Assembly (NCBI GenBank): GCA_012026885.1
Contig: VEPL01000007.1
Span: forward strand, 1-64,000
Direction: 5' to 3'
Source of the DNA: Betaproteobacteria bacterium
GTDB lineage: Bacteria > Pseudomonadota > Gammaproteobacteria > Burkholderiales > Rhodocyclaceae
Length of the DNA stretch: 64,000 nucleotides
Shown here one piece after another: positions 38,870-47,896 of the stretch (position 1 is its first letter; each line of letters begins with the position of its first letter). The notes under the pieces were generated by a model. That model did no database searches, was not told the DNA's origin, and was given only the letters and a program-made list of their open reading frames with translations. Position numbers and translations under genes: made by a program.

Positions 38870-40099
38870 ATGAACGCCTACGCTCCCAAGCGGTTGCTGG
38901 TAGTCAGCTACGCTTTTCCGCCGATGCAGACCCAGATGTCGCCGACGGTGGCCAAGCCGATGGCCGGTCTCGCAGCGCTCGGTTGGAAGATTGACGTAGT
39001 CTGTGCGAACCCTTTTTCCGGTTACCTGGGTAGGGACGACAGTCTATTGCCCTACGTGAAGACGCACTTCGGCCAAGTATTTAGGCTTCAGCCGCCAAAT
39101 TCTTTATTCGAAAAAATTCGCGTACGCCTTCCAGTCATCGCAACTACACCTGACTTGATGGCGATACTTCAGGGAGCCGCTTATCGCCTCTTGATGAGTC
39201 TGGATCTTGACCAGTATCGGTCCGTAATCACTTGGTCACCATTTCATTCAATCAACCCGGTGTTGGTAAAAGTGAAGGAACGCCACCCGAATCTGCGCTG
39301 GATCGCACAGTTCAGTGATCCTTGGGCTGCAAACCCATTGGAACAGAACAGAGTAATTAAGCTTTGGAGCAGGTGGAATGAACCCAAAATGGTGAGTGCG
39401 GCAGACTTTATTGTCCATAGTTCGAAATTCTCGCTGGACTTGATGGAACGGAGCCACCCCGGGCAGGTAAATCACAAGAGTGCAGTCATTGCGCATCCAT
39501 TCGACGAAGAGTTGTTTCCGCAGCGTCCCAGGGTGCGAAACAATCAAATCACCATGCGTTACGTCGGTGTGTTGTTCGGGCGGCGATCGCCCGAACCGCT
39601 CTTCCTTGCCCTTAATACCTTGTTTGACCGACGGCCGGAGTTGAAGGGTGGCCTTTGCGTCGAAATTGTCGGCGAGGTGCCGAAGAGCATGCTTGAGACA
39701 AGTGCAGCAGCATCTCTGCCGAACGGTACGATCAGGCATGTGCCTTCTGTTTCGTATCTCAAATCACTGGAGAACATGTATGACTCGGATATTCTCTTGC
39801 TGATTGAAGCAGATGTTCGAGAAAACTTGTTTGTGCCGAGCAAACTGTCAGACTACATTGGCTCGGGAACCCCCATTGTTGGTATCGCTCCCGCCGGAGG
39901 GTCATGGGATGTCCTGGAAAAACTCGACTGTTGGCGTGCTCGCCCCGGCGATATTGCGGGAATTTCACATGCAATCGGGGCCGCAGTAGATCATGTGTCA
40001 AATAGACATGGTGATCCATGGTGTAACGAAACTTTCAGAATGACGTACAGCAGGGACGCGATAGCCGAACAGTTCGCTAACGTTATCGAGCGGATGTAG
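38870..40099 (+). CDS. GT-B glycosyltransferase
   Basis: A 409-aa protein starting MNAYAPKRLLVVSYAFPPMQ, a GT4-like N-terminus. FSDPWAANPLEQNRVIKLW in the middle and VPSKLSDYIGSGTPIVGIAP near the end support a glycosyltransferase of the GT4-related group, though the usual E-x7-E site is not as clear. The ATG at 38870 has AGGA very close upstream (two bases), so initiation may be weak or influenced by the hairpin. A six-base gap separates it from the next GT4. Confidence 0.75.
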   Translation: MNAYAPKRLLVVSYAFPPMQTQMSPTVAKPMAGLAALGWKIDVVCANPFSGYLGRDDSLLPYVKTHFGQVFRLQPPNSLFEKIRVRLPVIATTPDLMAILQGAAYRLLMSLDLDQYRSVITWSPFHSINPVLVKVKERHPNLRWIAQFSDPWAANPLEQNRVIKLWSRWNEPKMVSAADFIVHSSKFSLDLMERSHPGQVNHKSAVIAHPFDEELFPQRPRVRNNQITMRYVGVLFGRRSPEPLFLALNTLFDRRPELKGGLCVEIVGEVPKSMLETSAAASLPNGTIRHVPSVSYLKSLENMYDSDILLLIEADVRENLFVPSKLSDYIGSGTPIVGIAPAGGSWDVLEKLDCWRARPGDIAGISHAIGAAVDHVSNRHGDPWCNETFRMTYSRDAIAEQFANVIERM

Positions 40100-40105
40100 C
40101 GTCAG

Positions 40106-41389
40106 ATGCGCAGAATTCTTTTCGTCGCAATGCAAATGAGCACGCATACCGCGCGCTGGATAAATCAGATTGCTGACGAAGGCTGGGACCTTCATTTGTT
40201 CCCGGTTAATCATCTTCCCGCAATCCCGGAAATGCGGGGCGTGACGGTCCACCAGCCTTGGCAAATGTTTCGTCCGCGCCGGATGTTGCGAACGCTTTTT
40301 GGTCGTGATGTTGTTGCGCAAGATCGCGAGCGGAGCCAGGCTGGGTTGCCGGTAAAGGCAATTTACCCCTTCTTGCCCATGGTTCATCCGTTAGCCAGGG
40401 TAGCCACCGGAGCGAAATATGTTCGATTGGGAGAATCAGAGGCACAGGCGCCATTTGCGTTCGGGCCGCATGTCCTGGCTCGTCTGATACGCCGTTTGAA
40501 GCCCGACCTCATTCACTCTCTGGAATTTCAGCACTGCGGGTATAACGTACTGCGGGCCAAAGAGATTATCGGTCAAGACTTTCCTGCGTGGTTTGCGACA
40601 AATTGGGGGAGCGACATTTACTACTACCGGCGGTTTGATGACCACAGGCGCCAGATATCTCGTCTCTTGCGGTCCATTGATTTCTACTCCTGCGAGTGTG
40701 AGCGCGATGTGACAATTGCAAGAGAGTTGGGAATGGATGCTTATGTTCTACCGGTGATGCCGAATACCGGTGGGTTGAACCTGGTCGAACTTGAAGCTGT
40801 TCGAAATCGGTCGATTACCTCGAAGCGGCGCTTGGTGATGGTTAAGGGTTACCAGCATTTTGCCGGGCGCGCTCTCGTTGCCCTTGACGCCATAGAGCGC
40901 TGCAGTGAGGCTTTGCAGGGATTCAAGGTTGTCGTCTTTTCAGCGTCCGCGGAGACTATCAAGCGTGTTGACGAATTGAAAAAGTCCAACCGGATTGACA
41001 TAGATATCTTGCCTTATGCGAATCACGAAACCATGCTGAATTTGTTCGGTGACGCTCGCGTATACCTTGGGGTAAGCATTTCCGACGCCATAAGCACTTC
41101 GATGTTGGAAGCGATGGCTACTGGAGCATTCCCGATACAAACCAATACGTCCTGTTGTGATGAATGGATTGACGACGGGAGGGAGGGGTTCATCATTCCC
41201 TGTGATAATGTCGGGGTCATTGCGGAGCGCCTCGCGAGAGCATTGCTGGATGATGCCTTGGTTGATTGCGCTGCCGAGCGGAACTGGCGGACTGTGCGTG
41301 CTCGGCTCGACAGTGAACTGCTTAGGCATAAGGCTGTTGCGTTCTACGATCAAATATTTGATCGCTTGGGCGAGCCAGCGAGTCGATGA
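40106..41389 (+). CDS. Glycosyltransferase family 4 (paralogue of the gene at 27719)
   Basis: A 427-aa GT-B enzyme whose long stretches match the protein at 27719: ARWINQIADEGWDLHLFPV, FGPHVLARLIRRLKPDLIHS, NWGSDIYYYRRFDDH, CECERDV and VSISDAISTSMLEAMATGAFPIQT. Identity looks high by eye, so donor and linkage may be the same or closely related. It follows the GT-B gene by six bases. A 66-base gap with no obvious signal follows. Confidence 0.86.
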   Translation: MRRILFVAMQMSTHTARWINQIADEGWDLHLFPVNHLPAIPEMRGVTVHQPWQMFRPRRMLRTLFGRDVVAQDRERSQAGLPVKAIYPFLPMVHPLARVATGAKYVRLGESEAQAPFAFGPHVLARLIRRLKPDLIHSLEFQHCGYNVLRAKEIIGQDFPAWFATNWGSDIYYYRRFDDHRRQISRLLRSIDFYSCECERDVTIARELGMDAYVLPVMPNTGGLNLVELEAVRNRSITSKRRLVMVKGYQHFAGRALVALDAIERCSEALQGFKVVVFSASAETIKRVDELKKSNRIDIDILPYANHETMLNLFGDARVYLGVSISDAISTSMLEAMATGAFPIQTNTSCCDEWIDDGREGFIIPCDNVGVIAERLARALLDDALVDCAAERNWRTVRARLDSELLRHKAVAFYDQIFDRLGEPASR

Positions 41390-41455
41390 GTCTCGGAATG
41401 TGTCAGCAGTTGCCTAGCGCTGTTTCGGCAGTGACTCTCGCAAATCGAACAATAA

Positions 41456-42610
41456 ATGAAGCGTGGTGGTTTGTTGAAGCAACTTCACATCGTTCAGAGT
41501 GTTGCGGTAGATTTTGGGGGTCTTGGGCTAGCTGCGTTGCGTTACGCGCAAGCGGTGGCAGCAAGAGGGATGGATGTATCGCTCTATGTTCTTGAGCGTG
41601 AAAAGCCAGAAAACGATACATCGAGCGCACGTCGAACTTTCAGAATCGAAGGGGGTGGAGGTTCCACTTTTGTCACTCGGGCCTTGGCGCTGAAGCAGTA
41701 TTTTGATACCCATAGCATCGATGTTGTTCACATTCATGGAACATGGGTACCACTACTTGCGGTGGCCAGCTATCTGGCGAATTTCAGGAACATTCCGGTG
41801 GTGATCTCACCGCATGGTTGTCTGGAGCCTGTAGCGCTGAGTCACCGTCGTTGGAAGAAAAAGCTGGCCTTGGCGATTTATCAGAGGCGCATTTATTCGA
41901 AAGCTGCGCTGATGGTCGCGACGGCAAAGCCGGAGTTGCAAAGTATCCGTCGTTTGGTCCGCAAGGTTCCATTGGCGGTGATGCCTCACGGGGTGGACAC
42001 GCCGTCCCAGTGCATCGATGGTCGAGGCAAAGTACGGAAGCTGCTTTTCCTGTCGCGAATTCATCCGATCAAGGGCTTGGCAGACTTGGTGGCAGCATGG
42101 TCATTGGTGCGCCGTGAAGGCTGGAAAGTTGTTGTTGCTGGCCCGGATGAAGGGGGCCATGTTGGCGAGATTCGCGAGAAGATTGGCGCGCTTGGATTGG
42201 TGGATGATTTCGAGTTTCCGGGTTTGGTTGCCGGCGACCAAAAGGAAAAACTATTCTCGGAAGCCGAGGTTTTCGTATTGCCGACCCACTCGGAGAATTT
42301 TGGGATCGTTATTGCGGAGGCGCTTTCCCGAGGGGTGCCCGTGATTACGACAACTGGTGCACCCTGGGAGGAGATCAGCACATGGCGCTGTGGTTGGTGG
42401 GTCGCTCCGGGAGTTGAAGGGATTGCAGGGGCTCTCGTTGCGGCCATGAATACCCCGCGCGAGGAATTGAATGAAATGGGCCAACGCGGAATGCAGTTGG
42501 TCCGAGAAAATTACTCTTGGGAACGCATCGGTCGTTCTGCATGTGAGATGTACCAGTGGATTCTTGGGCAACGTAAGGAATGTCCGGATTTCGTCTATCT
42601 TGAGAGCTAG
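41456..42610 (+). CDS. Glycosyltransferase family 4
   Basis: A GT-B enzyme of 384 aa. VVHIHGTWVPLLAVASYLA, VISPHGCLEP and LFLSRIHPIKGLADLVAAW precede the donor-site segment LPTHSENFGIVIAEALSRGVPVITT with its E-x7-E arrangement. It is a confident GT4 but the sugar is unknown. It stands before the L-hexosamine trio at 42630-45649, and the downstream gene starts about 20 bases after its stop. Confidence 0.85.
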   Translation: MKRGGLLKQLHIVQSVAVDFGGLGLAALRYAQAVAARGMDVSLYVLEREKPENDTSSARRTFRIEGGGGSTFVTRALALKQYFDTHSIDVVHIHGTWVPLLAVASYLANFRNIPVVISPHGCLEPVALSHRRWKKKLALAIYQRRIYSKAALMVATAKPELQSIRRLVRKVPLAVMPHGVDTPSQCIDGRGKVRKLLFLSRIHPIKGLADLVAAWSLVRREGWKVVVAGPDEGGHVGEIREKIGALGLVDDFEFPGLVAGDQKEKLFSEAEVFVLPTHSENFGIVIAEALSRGVPVITTTGAPWEEISTWRCGWWVAPGVEGIAGALVAAMNTPREELNEMGQRGMQLVRENYSWERIGRSACEMYQWILGQRKECPDFVYLES

Positions 42611-42629
42611 TTGTGGCGGGGGGCAGAGC

Positions 42630-43484
42630 GTGAAGGTATTGGTCTTGGGGGCATCCGGGATGCTCGGCAACGCAACGTTTCGTTTGTTCCGGGAGAGCGA
42701 TGGGTATGAAGTCATCGGCACGGTGAGGCATGAACGATCGAAGCAGTATTTTGCGGCGTCTCATCAGCTTGCTTTGGTGAGTGGTGTCGATGTCGAAAAC
42801 ATAGATAGCCTTACGCGTGTTATCGGGGATACGAAGCCCGATTTGGTTATCAACTGTATCGGCCTGGTAAAACAACTGGCGGAGGCCGATGATCCACTGG
42901 CGGCTATTCCGATCAATTCGCTATTACCCCATCGAATTGCGCGTCTATGCGCTGTTGCCGATGCGCGTTTTGTTCACATGAGCACGGATTGTGTATTCTC
43001 CGGTGCGAAAGGGATGTATTCGGAATCCGATCAGTCCGACGCGAAGGACTTGTATGGTCGGAGCAAATTTCTGGGGGAGGTGGACTATCCCAATGCCATC
43101 ACCTTGCGCACTTCAATTATTGGCCATGAACTTGAGGGTGCAAGAAGCCTTGTGGGATGGTTCCTGTCGCAAAGCGGATCGGTGCGGGGATTCAAGAGGG
43201 CGGTTTTCTCGGGCATGCCTACTGTGGAGATCGCTCGTCTGATCCGGGATCATGTCATCCCGAATCCCCATCTGCATGGGCTTTATCATGTTTCGGCCGA
43301 CCCGATCAACAAATACGATTTATTGGGGCTTGTCGCAGATGCTTATGGCAAGCAGATCAAAATCGAGTCGGACGAAAGTTTTGCCATCGACCGTTCGCTA
43401 GACTCTTCGCGTTTTCGCTCACTTACCGGGTTCCAGCCAAAATCGTGGGCAGAACTGGTGCGGTCAATGAGGGATTTTGGCTAG
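42630..43484 (+). CDS. RmlD-like SDR reductase, UDP-2-acetamido-L-hexose pathway (WbvR/FnlB role)
   Basis: A 284-aa SDR of the dTDP-4-dehydrorhamnose reductase type: VLGASGMLGNATF as the cofactor motif, MSTDCVFSG, and YGRSK. Located with a FnlA/WbjB-like dehydratase and a WecB-like epimerase, it probably reduces the 4-keto intermediate of UDP-2-acetamido-L-hexose synthesis. RmlD-like reductases (WbvR type) are associated with UDP-L-QuiNAc, whereas FnlB/WbjC/CapF, used for UDP-L-FucNAc, are longer with a cupin end that is absent here. The GTG start has a strong GGGGGG-rich ribosome-binding site. Confidence 0.78.
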   Translation: MKVLVLGASGMLGNATFRLFRESDGYEVIGTVRHERSKQYFAASHQLALVSGVDVENIDSLTRVIGDTKPDLVINCIGLVKQLAEADDPLAAIPINSLLPHRIARLCAVADARFVHMSTDCVFSGAKGMYSESDQSDAKDLYGRSKFLGEVDYPNAITLRTSIIGHELEGARSLVGWFLSQSGSVRGFKRAVFSGMPTVEIARLIRDHVIPNPHLHGLYHVSADPINKYDLLGLVADAYGKQIKIESDESFAIDRSLDSSRFRSLTGFQPKSWAELVRSMRDFG

Positions 43485-43506
43485 GTCAGTTTATATAAGG
43501 GAAATT

Positions 43507-44517
43507 ATGTTCAATAAAAAGACCCTGTTGATTACCGGGGGTACCGGTTCGTTCGGTAACGCAGTTCTCCAGCGTTTCTTGCATTCGGATATTTCCGAAA
43601 TCCGGATTTTTAGCCGCGACGAAAAGAAGCAGGAGGACATGCGCATAGCGCTCAAGAGCGACAAAGTTAAGTTCTACATCGGCGATGTGCGCGACTACGA
43701 TAGCGTTCATGATGCGCTACGCGGGGTGGACTATGTCTTCCATGCAGCGGCGTTGAAGCAGGTTCCGTCATGTGAGTTCTACCCGATGGAGGCGGTTCGC
43801 ACCAACGTGTTGGGTGCCGAAAACGTGATGCGGGCGGCAATCGCCAATGAGGTGAAACGCTGTGTCGTTTTGAGTACCGACAAAGCGGTCTATCCCATCA
43901 ATGCCATGGGGCTTTCCAAGGCGATGATGGAGAAGTTGATGGTAGCAAAGTCTCGCCTGTGTGATCCCGGCAAGACGGTTCTCTCCGCGACCCGCTATGG
44001 CAACGTGATGGCATCGCGCGGTTCCGTGATTCCCCTGTTTCTGGATCAGTTGCAATCAGGCAAGCCGCTGACCATTACTGACCCGATCATGACCCGTTTT
44101 CTTATGACTTTGGAAGAGTCGGTAGATCTTGTGCTGTACGCTTTCGAGAACGCACGTCCTGGCGATATCTTCGTGCAGAAGGCACCGGCATCTACTGTGG
44201 GAGATCTGGCGCAAGCGATGAAGGAACTGCTTCGACTGGACAACGAAATCAAGATTATCGGCACACGTCATGGCGAGAAGCTCTACGAATCGCTTCTCTC
44301 GCGCGAGGAGATGGCTCGGGCCGATGACCTTGGCGGCTACTACCGAGTGCCTGCAGACTCGCGGGATTTGAACTACGCCAAGTATTTTGTCGAAGGCGAG
44401 ACGCACGTTTCAGAGCTGGATGATTACACCTCGCACAACACGGAACGCCTGGATGTCGAGGGCGTGAAGAAGACCCTGATGAAGCTCGATATCATTCGCG
44501 AGGCCGTCAATGCGTAA
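43507..44517 (+). CDS. fnlA: UDP-GlcNAc 4,6-dehydratase/epimerase (FnlA/WbjB/CapE-like)
   Basis: A soluble 336-aa SDR. TGGTGSFGN at residues 10-18 binds the cofactor, and STDKAVYPINAMGLSKAMMEK is the characteristic catalytic segment in which Met replaces the usual Tyr, as in WbjB and CapE. It converts UDP-GlcNAc to UDP-2-acetamido-2,6-dideoxy-L-hexos-4-uloses by dehydration and epimerisation. It differs from the membrane-bound dehydratase at 48527. The ATG at 43507 follows AAGGGAA; the upstream alternative adds ten unrelated residues. wecB overlaps its end by eight bases. Confidence 0.87.
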   Translation: MFNKKTLLITGGTGSFGNAVLQRFLHSDISEIRIFSRDEKKQEDMRIALKSDKVKFYIGDVRDYDSVHDALRGVDYVFHAAALKQVPSCEFYPMEAVRTNVLGAENVMRAAIANEVKRCVVLSTDKAVYPINAMGLSKAMMEKLMVAKSRLCDPGKTVLSATRYGNVMASRGSVIPLFLDQLQSGKPLTITDPIMTRFLMTLEESVDLVLYAFENARPGDIFVQKAPASTVGDLAQAMKELLRLDNEIKIIGTRHGEKLYESLLSREEMARADDLGGYYRVPADSRDLNYAKYFVEGETHVSELDDYTSHNTERLDVEGVKKTLMKLDIIREAVNA

Positions 44518-45649
44518 GCTGAAGGTGATGACGATCGTCGGGACCCGGCCGGAGATTATCCGGCTGTCCCGTGTCATGGCGAAGCTGGATGAGCATTGCG
44601 AGCACGTTTTGGTGCACACCGGCCAGAACTACGATTACGAACTGAATGAGGTTTTTTTCAGCGACCTCGGCATACGCAGGCCGGACATGTTTCTCGAAGC
44701 GGCCGGAGCGACGGCGGCTGATACGATCGGGCAGGTGATCATGGCGGCGGACAAGGCGCTGCAAAAGCATGATCCGGAAGCCTTGTTGTTGCTCGGGGAT
44801 ACCAACAGTTGCCTGGCAGCAATTGCGGCCAAGCGACGCAAGATCCCTGTCTTCCACATGGAAGCGGGAAACCGTTGTTTTGACTTCCGGGTGCCAGAGG
44901 AAATCAACCGACGGATCGTCGACCACACTTCGGACATCAACCTGACCTACAGCGAAATCGCGCGTGAATACCTCTTACGCGAAGGGTTGCCGCCGGATCA
45001 GGTGATCAAGACGGGCAGTCCGATGCGGGAGGTGATCGAATACTACAGGGCGGGGATCGAGGCCTCCGATGTACTCAATCGCTTGGGTTTGCCACAGCAT
45101 CGGTATTTTGTAGTGAGTTCGCACCGAGAAGAGAACGTCGATTCGCCGGACAATCTTGAAAAGCTGTTCGGCATTCTGAATGCCTTGGCCGAAAAGTATC
45201 AGGAGCCGGTCATCGTTTCCACCCACCCGCGTACCCGCAAGCGGCTGGAGGGTTTGAGTCTCAAAGCCCATCCGCTGGTCCAGTTCCTGAAGCCCTTTGG
45301 TTTTCTGGATTACATTAAGCTGCAAACCGAGGCACGATGTGTCTTGTCCGATAGTGGAACCATCACTGAGGAGTCGTCCATCCTGAACTTCCCCGCGCTC
45401 AACCTGCGCGAGGTCCATGAACGGCCCGAAGGTTTTGAAGAGGCGGCGGTAATGATGGTTGGCTTGAGCGTTGACCGTGTGATGCAGGGGCTGGCCATTC
45501 TTGGTAGCCAGACGCGTGGTGAGCATCGCGCGCTTCGGCTGGTTGATGACTATTCGCCAGTTAATGTCTCGGACAAGATCCTGCGAATCATTCAGAGCTA
45601 TACCGATTATGTGAATCGGAAGATATGGCGCAAAGCTGAGATGGCCTAA
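44510..45649 (+). CDS. Non-hydrolysing UDP-HexNAc 2-epimerase (WecB/WbjD/FnlC family)
   Basis: A 379-aa epimerase: VGTRPEIIRLSRVM at the N-terminus, SSHREENVD with H205 and E207-E208, and LSDSGTITEESSIL at the nucleotide-binding end. In FnlABC/WbjBCD/WbvBRD sets this enzyme catalyses the final C-2 epimerisation to UDP-L-FucNAc or UDP-L-QuiNAc. It could also serve as the WbpI-like 2-epimerase for the 2,3-diacetamido uronic acid, since no separate copy is present. The ATG overlaps the fnlA-like gene by eight bases. Confidence 0.88.
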   Translation: MRKLKVMTIVGTRPEIIRLSRVMAKLDEHCEHVLVHTGQNYDYELNEVFFSDLGIRRPDMFLEAAGATAADTIGQVIMAADKALQKHDPEALLLLGDTNSCLAAIAAKRRKIPVFHMEAGNRCFDFRVPEEINRRIVDHTSDINLTYSEIAREYLLREGLPPDQVIKTGSPMREVIEYYRAGIEASDVLNRLGLPQHRYFVVSSHREENVDSPDNLEKLFGILNALAEKYQEPVIVSTHPRTRKRLEGLSLKAHPLVQFLKPFGFLDYIKLQTEARCVLSDSGTITEESSILNFPALNLREVHERPEGFEEAAVMMVGLSVDRVMQGLAILGSQTRGEHRALRLVDDYSPVNVSDKILRIIQSYTDYVNRKIWRKAEMA

Positions 45650-45663
45650 GCGGGTTCGCCTGA

Positions 45664-46884
45664 ATGCGCGTTCTCGTTGTTTCCCAGTATTACTGGCCGG
45701 AGAATTTCCGTATTACGGGGGTTGTAAAAGCACTCCGTGACGAGGGTTGCGAGTTGCTGGTACTGACTGGGCAGCCCAACTACCCGGACGGAATTCCATT
45801 CAAGGGCTACAAATGGTGGGGAGTTGGGGCCGAACAGCACGAGGGCGTGACGATCTTTCGGGTTCCGCTTTTTCCCAGGGGGCGTGGCTCGGCGTTGCGT
45901 CTTGCACTAAATTATTTTTCTTTCATTTGCTTTGCAGGGGTATTGGGTCCGTGGTTATTGCGCGGGCGATCAATCGACTCAATATTGGTTTATGCCCCGT
46001 CGCCCGTTTTACAGGCAATCCCTGCGATCTGGCTTGCCAGGCTTAAAAGTGCTGCACTGGTGACGTGGGTTCAAGACCTGTGGCCAGAGAGCTTGAGTGC
46101 GACGGGTTTTGTCAGTAACCAAACGTTGCTCGACACCGTTTCGCGGTTGGTTCGCTGGATTTACCGGAAGAACGATCTGCTCCTTGTTCAGTCCCGGGCA
46201 TTCATTGCTCCGGTGCAGAAAATGGCTGAGGAAACACCGGTTTCCTATCATCCGAACCCCGGGGATATTGCGTTTGCTGAGCCAGCGGAGTCCAAAATCT
46301 GTCCCCTCAACTTTGGACCTGGATTCAATGTTGTCTTCGCTGGCAATCTGGGAACGGTACAGGCGCTTGAGACAATCCTGGATGCGGCGGAGATTCTGCG
46401 GGGAAAAGCCGCCATAACGATTCATTTGATTGGAAGCGGTAGTCGCAGTGATTGGCTGAGATCAGAGGTTTCCCGCCGAAATCTCCCCAACGTGCAATTG
46501 CCCGGAGGTTTTCCGGGCACGGCAATGCCATCGATCATGTCACGTGCGTCGGCTCTGCTTGTAAGTCTGGTGCGAACTCCGATAATGAGCCAGACGGTGC
46601 CGAGCAAGATTCAGACTTATCTGGCAGCGGGCAGGCCAGTTATCGCGTCGCTCGACGGCGAGGCGGCGCGAGTCATTCTAGAGTCAGATGCGGGTGTGGT
46701 ATCACCAGCGGAGGATGCGCGTGGGTTGGCGGATTCCATACTTCGAATGAGCAGTCTGCCGCCAAGAGAGCTCGAGCGTTTGGGCAAGAATGCTCGCGAC
46801 TATTACGAAGCGAATTTCGAGCCGCGTCTCCTGGCCAAGAAGCTGAAGCAAGACTTGGTCGGCGTTCAGAAGGCATTTCGATGA
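45664..46884 (+). CDS. WbuB-like family 4 glycosyltransferase
   Basis: A 406-aa GT4. The N-terminal VVSQYYWPENFRITGVVKAL and TGQPNYPDG are typical of the WbuB group, associated with transfer of L-FucNAc or related L-2-acetamido-6-deoxyhexoses. WVQDLWPESLSATGF and VPSKIQTYLAAGRPVIASLDGEAA occur later. The assignment agrees with the preceding UDP-L-hexosamine trio. The stop and next start overlap (ATGA). Confidence 0.83.
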   Translation: MRVLVVSQYYWPENFRITGVVKALRDEGCELLVLTGQPNYPDGIPFKGYKWWGVGAEQHEGVTIFRVPLFPRGRGSALRLALNYFSFICFAGVLGPWLLRGRSIDSILVYAPSPVLQAIPAIWLARLKSAALVTWVQDLWPESLSATGFVSNQTLLDTVSRLVRWIYRKNDLLLVQSRAFIAPVQKMAEETPVSYHPNPGDIAFAEPAESKICPLNFGPGFNVVFAGNLGTVQALETILDAAEILRGKAAITIHLIGSGSRSDWLRSEVSRRNLPNVQLPGGFPGTAMPSIMSRASALLVSLVRTPIMSQTVPSKIQTYLAAGRPVIASLDGEAARVILESDAGVVSPAEDARGLADSILRMSSLPPRELERLGKNARDYYEANFEPRLLAKKLKQDLVGVQKAFR

Positions 46885-47867
46885 TTCTTTTGACTGGCGC
46901 TTCTGGTTTTGTCGGACAAGGTGTTCTGGCCTCACTGATACGCACTCAACCTGTCCGGGTGGCATTGCGACATCCGGACGCAGCTTTTCTTACTGAAGGA
47001 GTAGATGTCGTCAGGGCATGTCTATCTCAGGATCAGGATTGGCTCAAGGCGCTTTCCGGTGTTTCCTCCGTCATTCATTGCGCGGCACGGGTGCATGTGA
47101 TGAATGAGGAAGCAGCCGACCCGCTGGCCGAGTTCCGTCGGATCAACGTCGACGGAACGTTGAATTTGGCACGCCAGGCCGCGGTAGCGGGCGTCCGTCG
47201 ATTCGTGTTCGTTAGCTCGGTCAAGGTCAACGGGGAGTATTCGGAGCCCGGCCACCCTTTTTTGGCCGATCAAAGGCCTGCGCCGGGCGATAGCTACGGC
47301 GTCTCAAAGTGTGAGGCGGAGGCTGGGCTGCGAGCATTGTCGCAAGAGGCGGGAATGGAGGTTGTCATTATTCGCCCGCCATTGGTCTATGGTCCTGGGG
47401 TAAAGGCCAATTTCCTGGCAATGATGCGCTGGCTGCAGCGAGGTGTGCCGCTACCACTGGGTGCTGTGACCGACAATCGACGCAGCTTGGTTTTCTTGGA
47501 AAATCTTGTTGACCTGATAGTCACCTGCATCGACCACCCGGCGGCGGCCAACCAGACGTTTCTGGTTTCCGACGATGAAGACTTGTCGACGGAGGCATTG
47601 CTGCGGCGCACTGCTGCCGCGCTGGGCAGGCCAGCCCGGTTGATTCCGGTGCCGGCGGGCTTGCTCACTGTCGGTGCTGGGTTGATTGGGCGCTCGGCCG
47701 TAGCAGAGCGCCTTTGCGGGTCGCTGCAAGTCGATATCGGAAAGACCAAAACACTGCTCAACTGGAGGCCGCCGGTCAGTCTCGACGAGGGATTGCTGCG
47801 GACTGCGGCGCACTGGCTAGGGACCGAATGGTCCGGGAATGTAAATACTGAGTTCGACGGCAAATAA
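46881..47867 (+). CDS. SDR nucleotide-sugar 4-reductase/epimerase (WbpV/WreQ-like)
   Basis: A 328-aa extended SDR: LLTGASGFVGQGVL, FVSSVKVNGEYS and YGVSK. It matches the WbpV/WbpK/WreQ group, which reduces UDP-2-acetamido-4-keto-6-deoxyglucose made by a WbpM/PglF-type dehydratase to UDP-D-QuiNAc or D-FucNAc. A dehydratase of that type lies two genes on, with an initiating transferase between them. Sequence alone does not tell QuiNAc from FucNAc. The start overlaps the preceding stop. Confidence 0.82.
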   Translation: MILLTGASGFVGQGVLASLIRTQPVRVALRHPDAAFLTEGVDVVRACLSQDQDWLKALSGVSSVIHCAARVHVMNEEAADPLAEFRRINVDGTLNLARQAAVAGVRRFVFVSSVKVNGEYSEPGHPFLADQRPAPGDSYGVSKCEAEAGLRALSQEAGMEVVIIRPPLVYGPGVKANFLAMMRWLQRGVPLPLGAVTDNRRSLVFLENLVDLIVTCIDHPAAANQTFLVSDDEDLSTEALLRRTAAALGRPARLIPVPAGLLTVGAGLIGRSAVAERLCGSLQVDIGKTKTLLNWRPPVSLDEGLLRTAAHWLGTEWSGNVNTEFDGK

Positions 47868-47896
47868 ATGACTGGAACTTCGGGTTGGGAGAAGGG

